Of a stretch of DNA of 64,000 nucleotides, positions 51,724 through 61,054 are shown piece by piece. Positions within the stretch are counted from its first letter, which is position 1; each line of letters opens with the position of its first letter. This DNA is from Gluconobacter japonicus. Lineage in GTDB: Bacteria; Pseudomonadota; Alphaproteobacteria; Acetobacterales; Acetobacteraceae. The stretch spans positions 62,001 through 126,000 of the forward strand of contig NZ_BEWO01000010.1 of assembly GCF_002723975.1 (NCBI RefSeq), in the 5' to 3' direction. The notes under the pieces are model-generated. The model was given only the letters and a program-made list of their open reading frames with translations. It ran no database searches and had not been told where the DNA came from. The translations under genes were made by a program, and so were the position numbers.

Positions 51724-53025
51724 CAGGGTTTCGAGGAAGCGGATGATAGCCGCCCGCTCCTCGGGCGTCAGCGCTGGCTGATCGCCCGGTTTGCGATCCA
51801 TTGGGGCATCGGTTCGATCAAGGTTTGACTGATACTGCGCCGGTAGATCGTCCGCTTTCCGAACACGTCCGTGTGTATCACGGCTATAAAATAGCTCCGG
51901 CTGAATGTCTCTCAGAACATAGAAATCTAGAACCCGTCTGAGATCGTGAAAAACGCCATTATGGAAAAAGACCTTGCGGTCCGCCACGTTCCTGAGGGTC
52001 GGGGTGGCGAACATTCCACAATAGGCCCCTGACTGTTTCGACCCACCGGGCATGGCTTCGCACAGCCCAAGATCGAAATGACCGTTCTCATATGGCCCCA
52101 TAAGAGCCATATTGCGTGGGGCGCCAAGAGCTTCATATTGCCGGTCAGTCAGCAGCGGTGGCAGATTTCCCGGAAGAGGTCGATCCAGATGGCACGCGGC
52201 GCAGTTGCCCTTCATGGGATCATTGAATAACCTATATCCTGCGCTTTCCTGCGGTGTAAGTCGGGTCTTTCCCTCAAGCCACGCATCGAACTTGCTATTG
52301 TAACGATGGAAAGACGGCTCTTCGATTTGGTATCGTGCCAGCGCGAACAGAGCTTCAGATAAAAGCAGATCTGGCGAGGTTTCTGCGGCTGGGCCAGCAA
52401 GAGCCTTGATGCTTTTGGTATAAGGCGCGTTTTCGATGCGGTTCCGCGCAATTAACGGCGTGGAAGCCATTTCCGCCGGATCAAAAAGCGGGCCTAGAGC
52501 TTGCTGCTGAAGGGTATCCGCACGCCCATCCCAGAAAAGCCCCCCCTGCGGCACAATGGCTGTTGCGGAACTGGCGATTGCACTTTTTGCGGCGTGTGAG
52601 GCCGTAGCCCCCGCGACAGGCAGCACAGGAGCCGTTTCGCTCTCCGGGTTGTCAGGCCCGATACTGAAATTGGGTACATGCTCCAAATAGGCGAGAGACG
52701 GGATGGCCCGTTTCCCGGGGCTTTTGAGAGCTTTCCCCCCCATGAAAACAGATTGATTATTCGATGGACCGTAGTGATGACGCGGATCGTGACAAGAGGC
52801 GCAGGACAGACGACCAGAGCCAGAAAGAAGCGGATCGTAAAAGATGTCCCGCCCTATCTGAGCCATTTCTGACAATGGTTCTATTCTAGGCCGTTGTAGG
52901 GAAACAGGGCAGGGATTGCTGCCATCTGCTGTCGGGAGGCACCCCTGAGCATGGAGTTGTCCCGATAAAAACATGCCCAGAAGGAGCCCGGAATAAAGGA
53001 CTCCCCAGACTGTTCCTGAGGTCAA
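51712..53025 (-). CDS. Di-haem cytochrome c peroxidase (MauG/CcpA family)
   Basis: A 437-residue periplasmic protein with a signal peptide (GVLYSGLLLGMFLSGQLHAQ) and two haem c sites: CASCH at 75-79 and CAACH at 275-279. LFWDGRADTLQQQALGPL and ATPTLRNVADRKVFFHNGVF are typical of bacterial cytochrome c peroxidases and MauG relatives. It would reduce peroxide or oxidise a partner in the periplasm. The gene overlaps the upstream phosphoesterase gene by 4 bp, so the two are translated together. That pairing is unexpected for simple peroxide defence. Confidence 0.88.
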   Translation of the reverse strand: MTSGTVWGVLYSGLLLGMFLSGQLHAQGCLPTADGSNPCPVSLQRPRIEPLSEMAQIGRDIFYDPLLSGSGRLSCASCHDPRHHYGPSNNQSVFMGGKALKSPGKRAIPSLAYLEHVPNFSIGPDNPESETAPVLPVAGATASHAAKSAIASSATAIVPQGGLFWDGRADTLQQQALGPLFDPAEMASTPLIARNRIENAPYTKSIKALAGPAAETSPDLLLSEALFALARYQIEEPSFHRYNSKFDAWLEGKTRLTPQESAGYRLFNDPMKGNCAACHLDRPLPGNLPPLLTDRQYEALGAPRNMALMGPYENGHFDLGLCEAMPGGSKQSGAYCGMFATPTLRNVADRKVFFHNGVFHDLRRVLDFYVLRDIQPELFYSRDTHGRVRKADDLPAQYQSNLDRTDAPMDRKPGDQPALTPEERAAIIRFLETLTDG

Positions 53026-54677
53026 AGCGGGGACGCGGGCGGCTGTGAGGCAGGCGCACCCGTCTCCGGGTTCAGGAAAACAGGAGACAGACGCGGCTGA
53101 CGGCCGAAATCGAACAGGTCCGCCAGGTCTGCGGCATCCGCGTCGAAAGAGCCTTGGCCAAGACGCTGACCATGCAACCAGTTATCTTCGATGAAGCGTG
53201 TAATCGAACTCTGCGTGATCTGAACATGGCTGATGAAGTTGGTCTTGGCCCATGGCGAGATTACGATCAGTGGAATGCGTGTCCCAGGGCCGCATCGTCC
53301 GTTTACAGGCTGACCAGAGACCCCTTCCGGAGCCGGAGCTGTTCCGCAACGACCGGGGCCATTCAGTTGATCAGCCGGGTTGTCATAGGACCCGTGGGTT
53401 GGCGTGACATAGGCATGATCGTACCAACCATCTGAATCATCGTAAGCGATAATAATGGCTGTATCACGCCAGTCCGGACTACTCTGAATCAGATTGATCG
53501 CGCTGACGACGCCACGTTGCTCATCCAGCGGGTCCGAATACCCAGCGTGCCCATCCTGAAGAGCTGGCATCTTGAGAAAGGATACTGCCGGAAGGTGACC
53601 CGCCCGGACGGTCGCGTAAAAATCTTTCAGATCATACTGATGGTTGGCCGGGTCTTTATGAATCCCGTCTTTCTGAAAAGTCTGACCAATGACATCGGAT
53701 GATGAAGGGCGCGCATGGGTCGGATTGGCCGTGCTCGCGTAATACTGAAACCAGTTGTGATGGGGGATGTAGTCGGGAATGTTCTGCGCCACGACTGTGG
53801 AATACGTCTGGCGTTTGCAGCCCGTCGTTCCATCAGGGTTCCGAAGCGTCAGATCAAAGCCGCCCATGAAGCCACCCCAGCTGACATGCTTCTGGTTCAG
53901 AAGGTCTCCAATATTGCGGCTTGTCATCATGACCTGTTCGGTCGGAACGGAGCAGACATCTCCGGCCGGGTCAATGTCGTTAACCATAGTCCAGCCACTT
54001 TGGCCATCCGGGATGAACGGAGACTGGACTTCAGGCGTGGAGCGCTTCTGGGCAGATTTCACGATCGTCATGCCGTTCGTCTGGCCTGACACGACTTCCA
54101 GTGCCCCGGGTGTGGATGGACCGTATGTATCGGTATAAGCCGCATCGCTCATGGCGAAGTTCTGGGCATAGTTCCAAAAAGCCGTGACGGTGTTGCCGTC
54201 AAAATACCCCATGACCTGCCCACGGGTTGAGAAAGCACCTACACCGCCGGGCGTTCCACGGCCTGTATAACGCGGGAACAGATCGGCCAGACCGTGATGA
54301 TACGCCTGCTGTTCGGCGCTGTAAGCATGGTTCTGATCCGCCGTGCTGGCCTGAGTGCGATCTAACCGAAACGGCAGTGACGCGTCTTTTCCGTTTTCCG
54401 CACGTGTGTTCGGGTTCTTCAGTAAAAGATCAGCTGTGACGAGCGTATTGGCACGTGGCGTATCGGAGCGCGCCTGAAATATCGGTTCACCTGGTGGGTT
54501 TACGGCAGATGGGTACGTCCCGAAGTAGTGATCGAAGGAGACGTTTTCCTGATAGATCACCACCAGATGCCGAATAGGCGTCGCGGTTTCTGTTTCCTGA
54601 GGAGCGTTTTCTGCGCGGGCTGAAGCCAACAGAAAAGGCGTGAGAGCAGAGAGAAGGAGAGTGGCGCGAAAAGTCAT
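53022..54677 (-). CDS. Exported phosphoesterase (AcpA/phospholipase C family)
   Basis: A 551-residue protein of the phosphoesterase (PF04185-type) family with a cleavable signal peptide (LLLSALTPFLLASARA). Diagnostic blocks are HLVVIYQENVSFDHYFGTYP, YTDTYGPSTPGALEVVSGQT, FLKMPALQDGHAGYSDPLDE, IIIAYDDSDGWYDHAYVTP and GPGTRIPLIVISPWAKTNFI, covering the metal and catalytic sites. It is shorter than the Tat-exported phospholipase at 59 kb and lacks that protein's C-terminal domains, so an acid phosphatase or nonspecific phosphodiesterase is likely. It is co-translated with the peroxidase gene downstream and possibly with a small ORF upstream. Confidence 0.88.
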   Translation of the reverse strand: MTFRATLLLSALTPFLLASARAENAPQETETATPIRHLVVIYQENVSFDHYFGTYPSAVNPPGEPIFQARSDTPRANTLVTADLLLKNPNTRAENGKDASLPFRLDRTQASTADQNHAYSAEQQAYHHGLADLFPRYTGRGTPGGVGAFSTRGQVMGYFDGNTVTAFWNYAQNFAMSDAAYTDTYGPSTPGALEVVSGQTNGMTIVKSAQKRSTPEVQSPFIPDGQSGWTMVNDIDPAGDVCSVPTEQVMMTSRNIGDLLNQKHVSWGGFMGGFDLTLRNPDGTTGCKRQTYSTVVAQNIPDYIPHHNWFQYYASTANPTHARPSSSDVIGQTFQKDGIHKDPANHQYDLKDFYATVRAGHLPAVSFLKMPALQDGHAGYSDPLDEQRGVVSAINLIQSSPDWRDTAIIIAYDDSDGWYDHAYVTPTHGSYDNPADQLNGPGRCGTAPAPEGVSGQPVNGRCGPGTRIPLIVISPWAKTNFISHVQITQSSITRFIEDNWLHGQRLGQGSFDADAADLADLFDFGRQPRLSPVFLNPETGAPASQPPASPL

Positions 54678-54856
54678 GCAGGCGGGAATCTAGCATCTGT
54701 TAGGGAATGGGAGGACAGGCGGCTATCTGCCCGTTCTGTACCGGCAAAAAGGACATGGAGGCCAGAGCTTTTCTCTGGTTTGGGTCTGTTGTTCCAGGCA
54801 GACATGAGTGTCTCACGCCATAATTCATGGGGCTGCTTTTTTTCGGGCTGGTTCAT
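54674..54856 (-). CDS. Possible small protein ahead of the phosphoesterase
   Basis: A 60-residue reading frame starting MNQPEKKQPHELWRETLMSA, with AAAGG seven bases upstream of the ATG and a 4-bp overlap with the phosphoesterase start. The spacing and coupling look like a real leader gene of the operon. It is polar and basic with no signal peptide or membrane segment. I do not recognise a family, and codon-level support cannot be computed here. Confidence 0.4.
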   Translation of the reverse strand: MNQPEKKQPHELWRETLMSAWNNRPKPEKSSGLHVLFAGTERADSRLSSHSLTDARFPPA

Positions 54857-54963
54857 CGGATAGCCTTTTGAGTGAAGCAGGCGATAGAGCCACAGTTTTC
54901 TTATCCCAACGCGCGGGAAAGAATTGTGATTGTTCCATTAAATGATGGAAATAATTCCCGCCG

Positions 54964-54981
54964 ATGAAACTTTCATGAAAG
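54964..54981 (-). promoter_or_regulatory. Pho-box-like site upstream of pit
   Basis: On the minus strand the site reads CTTTCATGAAAGTTTCAT, matching CTGTCATAWAWCTGTCAY at 14 of 18 positions. It lies 79 bp before the pit ATG and about 107 bp before the small ORF that leads the phosphoesterase operon on the other strand. The TTTCATGAA core and following bases (ACGC, GGCAG, GGCAAAC) resemble the phoD upstream region. Confidence 0.55.
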
Positions 54982-55060
54982 ACGCTCAGGCAGTCTTTGG
55001 CAAACACCTGAATGCAGCTACGAGAATTAACCTACCCTTTACCAGGAGCTGGCATTCAGA

Positions 55061-56413
55061 ATGCTGCACTTCGCCCCAGAGTCTATCTGGTCAATCATCG
55101 CACTTGGACTGTGCTTTCTGCTGGTCTGCGTGTTTGAATTTGCCAATGGCTTCCATGACACGGCGAATGCCGTTGCAACGGTCATTTACACCAATTCTCT
55201 CAAGCCCAAGGTCGCGGTCGTCTGGTCCGGCCTGATGAATCTTCTGGGTGTGCTCCTCGGCGGTATTGCCGTGGCTTACACGCTGGTCGAACTGTTGCCG
55301 CCAGATGTGTTATCGCCACCAAATGGGAATCCTGCGGTTCCCATGCTTGTGTCTCTGTTTGGCACGGCTCTGGCCTGGAACCTGCTGACCTGGTGGTTTG
55401 GTATCCCGAATTCATCGTCCCACTGCGTGATCGGTTCTCTTGTTGGCATTGCGATCGGAGATTCCTTTCTCCATGCCCGTGATCTGGGGCACAGCGTGGA
55501 CTGGAATCAGATCTGGAAGGTTCTGACGACACTCGCAGTTTCACCACCGCTTGGCTTTATCGGTGCGGGTATTCTCTTCCTCCTCATTCGGAAGTTTGTG
55601 CACCTGCCAGCGCTGTATCAACGCCCGGAACCGCATCACAAACCCAATCCGATCGTACGCGCATTGCTGATTACAACCTGCACGTTGGTCAGCTTCTCGC
55701 ATGGCAACAATGATGGACAGAAAAGCATCGGTCTCATCATGCTAACCATCATTGGCCTGATGCCAGCCGCTTTTGCCCTGAACCCGCAGGTTCCAGTACA
55801 GTACGACGTCATTCGTCAAGACGTCCAGGCGGCACGCCCACTGGTTGCAGAATTTGATCGATACTCTTTCAAGGCTGATGCAATGGCGTCTATTGATCGT
55901 CTTGAAAAAGGTGCAGAAATTCATGCGAGCCCGGCTGAGACGCGAGGAGACATCTATCAGGTTCTGTCCGGGCTGCGCTCGGTAACGTCCAATCCCGCTG
56001 CATCGGATAAGCAGAAGAAAGAAGCTGCATCTCTCGCCAAAAAACTTCGTCCAACCGTGGAATACGCACCCTTCTGGGTTCGTCTTCTCAGTGCGCTTTG
56101 CCTCGGCATCGGGACGATGATCGGGTATCGTCGTATTGTTCAGACACTGGGCGAGGGGATTGGCAAAGCTCACCTAAACCCTGCGCAGGGCGCAGCTTCC
56201 GAAGTTGTCGGGGCAGGCTTGATCATGACCGCTGGTTATACAGGCCTGCCGGTCTCCACAACGCACATCATCACGTCCGGTGTTGCAGGAACGATGGTGG
56301 CGTCCGGGTCAGGAATCAACATGCATATGTTGACCAAGATTGCTCTGGCGTGGCTCTTTACCCTGCCTGTTACAATTACGGTTTCGGCATTGCTGTTCTA
56401 TATTCTTGCCTGA
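55061..56413 (+). CDS. pit: Low-affinity inorganic phosphate transporter (Pit family)
   Basis: A 450-residue inner-membrane phosphate:proton symporter. The two family repeats are visible: NGFHDTANAVATVIYTNSLK near the N-terminus and FSHGNNDGQKSIGLIMLTII in the middle; GIPNSSSHCVIGSLVGIAIG and GLPVSTTHIITSGVAGTMVA are the paired conserved loops. About ten helices flank a large cytoplasmic loop (roughly residues 245-340), as in E. coli PitA. It lies between two phosphoesterase loci and is followed by a clear terminator. It would take in phosphate released in the periplasm. Confidence 0.94.
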   Translation: MLHFAPESIWSIIALGLCFLLVCVFEFANGFHDTANAVATVIYTNSLKPKVAVVWSGLMNLLGVLLGGIAVAYTLVELLPPDVLSPPNGNPAVPMLVSLFGTALAWNLLTWWFGIPNSSSHCVIGSLVGIAIGDSFLHARDLGHSVDWNQIWKVLTTLAVSPPLGFIGAGILFLLIRKFVHLPALYQRPEPHHKPNPIVRALLITTCTLVSFSHGNNDGQKSIGLIMLTIIGLMPAAFALNPQVPVQYDVIRQDVQAARPLVAEFDRYSFKADAMASIDRLEKGAEIHASPAETRGDIYQVLSGLRSVTSNPAASDKQKKEAASLAKKLRPTVEYAPFWVRLLSALCLGIGTMIGYRRIVQTLGEGIGKAHLNPAQGAASEVVGAGLIMTAGYTGLPVSTTHIITSGVAGTMVASGSGINMHMLTKIALAWLFTLPVTITVSALLFYILA

Positions 56414-56443
56414 GAAAGTTCAGAAAAATCCGCTTTCCTATCG

Positions 56444-56475
56444 AAAAGGCTCGCCATTCGGCGGGCCTTTTTTTG
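56444..56475 (+). terminator. Rho-independent terminator after pit
   Basis: AAAGGCTCGCC-ATTC-GGCGGGCCTTT forms a GC-rich stem of about 11 pairs with one G-T pair, followed by a run of seven T residues, about 30 bases after the pit stop. It separates pit from the following receptor gene. Confidence 0.9.
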
Positions 56476-56602
56476 TCCGTGCTCTTAAATGTGAAAACCA
56501 TATTGCAATGTCTTGAAACGATAACACGACAGAAAGGAACCGCCTTCATAACGTCCCCGCAAATTCACGGGCCGATTCACGCCCTAGCGGGAATACACAA
56601 GA

Positions 56603-58972
56603 ATGAAGATGATGCTTGCCCTGACGACCTGTCTGAGCGGAATTGTCGCTCTCTCAGTTCCTCAGACTGTGTTTGCCAACGATGCAGCTTCCAGTCATTC
56701 CCCGCTAAAGGCCACGTCGCACACTACACAGGCCAAAAAAGTATCTGCCAAAAAGAGCGCGCCGCGATCCACTGAAGCGGCATCCGCAGAATCCGTCGTT
56801 GTTCTTGGGGCAGGCGCCGCGCGTGAGACGCAAACCATTTCCCGGAGGGCCATTCAGGAAATGACGCCAGGAACAAGCCCATTCAAGACGTTGTCCAAAC
56901 TGCCAGGCGTCATGTTCACGTCGTCTGATCCACTGGGATCTTATGAATGGTCACAGCAGATTATTATTCGTGGCTTTGACCAAAGCCGCCTCGGCTTCAC
57001 GATGGACGGCATTCCTTTGGGAAATCTGGCCTATGGTAATGATAACGGGCTCTCTATCGGTCGCGCTCTTGAGACCGAAAACAATGGCCCCTCAACGCTG
57101 ACACAGGGCGCGGGTGCGCTGGGTGTAGCGGCATCGAACGATCTGGGCGGTGCGTTGCAGTTTACATCCGTCGATCCGACCAAAAAATTCGGTGTAGATG
57201 TGGCCGGAACGATCGGCTCGGCGTCAACCTGGCGTACATTTGCCCGTATTAACAGCGGCGAACTCAAAGGCGGTGGCCGCTTCTATGTGTCCTACAATCA
57301 TCAGGATGCCAACAAGTGGAAGGGCGACGGTGTTCAGGTTCAGGACCAAGCCAACGCCAAGTATATTCAGCCATTCGGAGAGCATGTAAAACTGACAGTT
57401 TTCGGGGACTGGTCCAAGCGTAAGGAAAACGATTATCAGGATCTTTCGCTCGCCCAGATCAGTAAATACGGATACAGGCTCGACAACATTACAGGCAACT
57501 ATGCTCTCGCCAAGCAGATTGCCACGGCCTATCAGAACGGCACGGCCTTTCCATCCAGTGTCGAAAATCAGGACACCGTCTATTACAATGCAGCAGGTCT
57601 GCGTGAAGATGCCATGGGCTATGGTCGCCTGGATTTTGATATCACGAGCCGCCTTAAAGGCTTCGTGACCGGATATGGTCATACCAACACGGGTGAGGGC
57701 GCATGGGTCACACCCTATCTCGCGACGCCAGCGGCTCTGGGAGGCTCACCGCTGACGACCCGTACCACGGAATATGACATCCACCGTGCGGGCTTTATCG
57801 GTGGCCTGACATATAAGATCGCGAACCACACAATCGACTGGGGCTTCTGGTTCGAAAACAACAATTTCGAGCAGGCCCGACGCTTCTATCCGCTTCAGGA
57901 CAGCGGGGCTCCGTCATCCATTCACTGGTATCAGGGAAATTCTTTCTACACCCAGTGGCAGAGCACATTTAATACCAAGACATATCAGGTCCATCTGGGC
58001 GACACATGGCAGATCATGCCAGCACTGAAGCTCACCTATGGCTTCAAATCTCTCATCGTGGATAACTCTGCCCGTGCTCTGAGCGGCAATCTGATGGGGA
58101 CACCGACCGGCACGACCTATCCGTCCGGCTCTTTAAGTGCCTCGAATGGTTTTCTGCCGCAGATTGGTGCGAACTATCGCATCAACCAGCACAACGAAAT
58201 CTTCGCAGACTACGCGCGCAATATGGCCGCTTTTGACAGCGCCCAGACGTCAGGTCCTTTCTCCACAACGACCGCTGGCTTTGAAGTGCTTCAGAAGAAG
58301 CTGAAGCCCGAGATGTCCAACACGGAAGAGCTTGGATACCGTTTCCATAACCGGACGTTTCAGGCTTCCGTTACAGGGTATTATGTCGAGTTCCAGAACC
58401 GTCTTCTGGCTGTGACGCAAGGCGTCGGCATTCAGGGAAATGCCTCGGTTCTGAGCAACGTGGGTGGCGTTACAGCGCGCGGCGTGGATGTCGCGGCGAA
58501 CTGGAAGTTTGCACGGAACTGGTCGCTGTTCGCGTCCTATGCTTTCAACAACTCCCTGTATGATGACAATGTGTATGCGGATGGCGTTGTGTCTGCCCGC
58601 ATCAAGGGGCGGCACACGGTTGGTATGCCATCAAATCTTGCCAACGTAGAACTTGGCTATGATGACGGCGCAATCTGGGGGAACGTCCTGATGCAGTTTC
58701 AGGACAAACGTTACTACACCTATACCAATGATGCTTCCGTTCCAGCCAACGCCGTCTTCAACCTGAATGTTGGCTATCGCTTCCAGAGCCAGAACTGGTT
58801 CCTGCGGGGGCTGGATGCGCAGATCAACGTCACGAACCTCTTCGACAAGAAATATGTGGCGACGGTTGGAAGCAATGGCTTCGTCAATTCCGACCCATCC
58901 GGAACCTTCCAGACGCTTCAGGCCGCAGCACCCCGCATGGTCTTCTTCACGCTTCGCAAGCACTTCGACTGA
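56603..58972 (+). CDS. TonB-dependent receptor linked to phospholipase C
   Basis: A 789-residue outer-membrane receptor with signal peptide (MKMMLALTTCLSGIVALSVP, cleavage after VFA), a basic linker, a TonB-box-like ESVVVLGAG and a plug with FKTLSKLPGVMFTSSDPLGS and IIRGFDQSRLGFTMDGIPLG. It replaces the usual LRGP motif by LTQGAGALGVAASNDLGGAL, shared with the STN receptor at 34-36.8 kb, but has no STN domain. The barrel ends LRKHFD. The phospholipase start codon follows within 13 bp, so the two are one operon. A role in taking up an organic phosphate or phospholipid-derived compound is inferred from that pairing. Confidence 0.85.
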   Translation: MKMMLALTTCLSGIVALSVPQTVFANDAASSHSPLKATSHTTQAKKVSAKKSAPRSTEAASAESVVVLGAGAARETQTISRRAIQEMTPGTSPFKTLSKLPGVMFTSSDPLGSYEWSQQIIIRGFDQSRLGFTMDGIPLGNLAYGNDNGLSIGRALETENNGPSTLTQGAGALGVAASNDLGGALQFTSVDPTKKFGVDVAGTIGSASTWRTFARINSGELKGGGRFYVSYNHQDANKWKGDGVQVQDQANAKYIQPFGEHVKLTVFGDWSKRKENDYQDLSLAQISKYGYRLDNITGNYALAKQIATAYQNGTAFPSSVENQDTVYYNAAGLREDAMGYGRLDFDITSRLKGFVTGYGHTNTGEGAWVTPYLATPAALGGSPLTTRTTEYDIHRAGFIGGLTYKIANHTIDWGFWFENNNFEQARRFYPLQDSGAPSSIHWYQGNSFYTQWQSTFNTKTYQVHLGDTWQIMPALKLTYGFKSLIVDNSARALSGNLMGTPTGTTYPSGSLSASNGFLPQIGANYRINQHNEIFADYARNMAAFDSAQTSGPFSTTTAGFEVLQKKLKPEMSNTEELGYRFHNRTFQASVTGYYVEFQNRLLAVTQGVGIQGNASVLSNVGGVTARGVDVAANWKFARNWSLFASYAFNNSLYDDNVYADGVVSARIKGRHTVGMPSNLANVELGYDDGAIWGNVLMQFQDKRYYTYTNDASVPANAVFNLNVGYRFQSQNWFLRGLDAQINVTNLFDKKYVATVGSNGFVNSDPSGTFQTLQAAAPRMVFFTLRKHFD

Positions 58973-58984
58973 TTGGACCCGCAC

Positions 58985-61012
58985 ATGACCGGACCGCTTT
59001 CCAGCCGACGCAGATTTCTTGAACTGGGAGCCGCTTTTGCGGCTGCCGGAACACTGCCCGGTAATCTGCAACAGGCTCTTGCGGTTCCGGCCAACCGGAA
59101 AACAGGCACCATTCAGGATGTCGAGCATGTGGTGATCCTGATGCAGGAAAACCGCTCTTTCGATCATTATTTTGGATGCCTGAGCGGTGTGCGGGGATAT
59201 GGAGACCCTCGTGCCGCACAGCAGCCCGACGGAACGTCCGTCTTCGCACAAAAGACTGCTGAGGGTTCAACGGTTCTGCCGTTCCGCATGAACACGGTGC
59301 ATACTTCGAGCGCCTGCATCGCCAGCTTGGATCATAGCTGGAAGGCCAGCCAGAGAGTCTGGAACGAGTGGGATTGCTGGATCCTGCACAAGACCGCCAT
59401 GACGATGGGCCATTTCACGCGCCGGGATATTCCGTATTACTACGCGCTCGCAGATGCCTTCACGATCTGTGATGCCTATCACTGCTCGATTTTTGGGCCA
59501 ACCAATCCAAACAGGCTCTTTCTGTTTTCCGGAACAAACGGATTAAGCGTCGGACATGATGGCAAGCAGGCGGTCGAGAACGTCGATGACGGGAACGTCT
59601 CGGCCGATATGCGCCACGACAATCCGAAATTTCAGTCCTTTCAATGGACGACTTACGCCGAAGAACTTCAGAAAGCTGGTGTGTCCTGGAAGGTTTATCA
59701 GGAATACGACAATTTCGGAGACAACGCTCTGGCAGGGTTTACCGCTTTTCGGGGGCTTTCCGAGCAGTCCTGGCAATATCAACAGGGGCGTCGGATTGTT
59801 GAAGGCTCCACGGCTGAAAATGCTGCGACATCCGAAGGGCGCTTCCTGATCGAGGCATTTGAAAAGGATGTGGCTGCAGAGACATTGCCTCAGGTCTCCT
59901 GGATTGTGCCTGCTGCTGCGCTCTCTGAACACCCGAACGCACCGCCCGGCTACGGCGAGCATCTGATCTCACGCCTGATGGATGTGTTTGTCCGCCATCC
60001 GGACGTATGGTCTAAAACAGTTTTTATCCTGAACTATGATGAAAATGACGGCTTTTTCGATCATGTTCCTCCTCCGGTTCCTGCACTTGAAGGAGACGAG
60101 GGAAACAGCACAGTGTCTGTCAATGGTGAGAGCTATCATGGCGTTCCTGTAGGTCTTGGACCGCGCGTACCTGCCATCCTCATTTCCCCGTGGAGCAAGG
60201 GCGGACGTGTCAATTCGGAAGTGTTCGACCACACGTCTGTTCTGATGTTTCTTGAAAAGCGCTTCGGTGTTCAGGCTCCAAACATCACACCCTGGAGACG
60301 GTCTGTCTGCGGGGATCTGACATCTGCTTTTGACTTCTCCGTCAAAGATACACGCTGGCAGGCCGATCTTCCCAATACAGACGATTACATGCCGCAGACC
60401 CGCAAGTCCTGCATATTGCCTCCACCTCTGGTTCCACAATACCAGACGTTGCCATGGCAGGAAGAAGGGCAGAGGGCGACGTGTGCTCTTCCGTATCATC
60501 TGGCAGCAGACCTGATGGTGAACACAGAGAAAGCCGAGATCGTTCTCAACAACACAGGTGTAAAGGGAGCAGTTTTCCGCCTCTCAGGGTCTGGTCCGTC
60601 ACGCCACTATACTGTTGGTGAGGGAGCCACATTAAGTATTTCGCTCCATCCGCATGATGACTTCACGCTTTCTGGACCCAACGGTTTCTACCGCTCTAGC
60701 AAAAACATTTCAGACTTGCAGGTCCGTGTTCGCGAAGAGACGGAAGGCGTGACGCTGTTTCTCAAAAGCATTGCGTCGGAAGGTGCGGAGCTGGTCGTTG
60801 AAGACGCCTATGGTGCGACAGCTGACTGGACTGCTCTTCTAAGGCATGGGCAGGAACTATCCCGCTTTTATCCGCTTGCTGGAAGTGACTTCTGGTACGA
60901 TCTGACGATCACCCGTCGCAAGGGCGGCACAGCAGGGCATATACAGGTTGCCGGGCATGTAGAAACCGGACGACCAAGCCGGACCGATCCGTTGATAAGC
61001 CGCCGGAGTTGA
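58985..61012 (+). CDS. plcN: Tat-exported non-haemolytic phospholipase C
   Basis: A 675-residue enzyme that cleaves phosphocholine-type phospholipids. The ATG at 58985 gives the twin-arginine signal SSRRRFLELGAAFAAAG; a TTG four codons upstream is possible. The phosphoesterase domain has HVVILMQENRSFDHYFGCLS, CDAYHCSIFGPTNPNRLFLF, FILNYDENDGFFDHVPPPVP and GPRVPAILISPWSKGGRVNS. After about residue 480 come two copies of the bacterial PLC C-terminal domain (around VNTEKAEIVLNNTGVKGAVF and YDLTITRRKGG). Co-transcribed with the upstream receptor and ended by a hairpin. Choline- versus ethanolamine-lipid preference is unknown. Confidence 0.9.
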   Translation: MTGPLSSRRRFLELGAAFAAAGTLPGNLQQALAVPANRKTGTIQDVEHVVILMQENRSFDHYFGCLSGVRGYGDPRAAQQPDGTSVFAQKTAEGSTVLPFRMNTVHTSSACIASLDHSWKASQRVWNEWDCWILHKTAMTMGHFTRRDIPYYYALADAFTICDAYHCSIFGPTNPNRLFLFSGTNGLSVGHDGKQAVENVDDGNVSADMRHDNPKFQSFQWTTYAEELQKAGVSWKVYQEYDNFGDNALAGFTAFRGLSEQSWQYQQGRRIVEGSTAENAATSEGRFLIEAFEKDVAAETLPQVSWIVPAAALSEHPNAPPGYGEHLISRLMDVFVRHPDVWSKTVFILNYDENDGFFDHVPPPVPALEGDEGNSTVSVNGESYHGVPVGLGPRVPAILISPWSKGGRVNSEVFDHTSVLMFLEKRFGVQAPNITPWRRSVCGDLTSAFDFSVKDTRWQADLPNTDDYMPQTRKSCILPPPLVPQYQTLPWQEEGQRATCALPYHLAADLMVNTEKAEIVLNNTGVKGAVFRLSGSGPSRHYTVGEGATLSISLHPHDDFTLSGPNGFYRSSKNISDLQVRVREETEGVTLFLKSIASEGAELVVEDAYGATADWTALLRHGQELSRFYPLAGSDFWYDLTITRRKGGTAGHIQVAGHVETGRPSRTDPLISRRS

Positions 61013-61017
61013 GACAT

Positions 61018-61039
61018 CCGGGCCTGATGACAGGCCCGG
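61018..61039. terminator. Hairpin terminator after phospholipase C
   Basis: CCGGGCCTG-ATGA-CAGGCCCGG is a perfect 9-bp stem with a 4-base loop, 5 bases after the phospholipase stop and just before the convergent dehydrogenase stop. It probably ends transcription from both sides, though the T-run is short. Confidence 0.8.
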
Positions 61040-61054
61040 TGTTTCGAATGTTGA

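Noticed and set aside
56500..56560. A possible fourth Pho-box-like site before the phospholipase-linked receptor
   Set aside because: CTGTCGTGTTATCGTTTCA on the minus strand keeps only one half-site and the spacing is off by one base.
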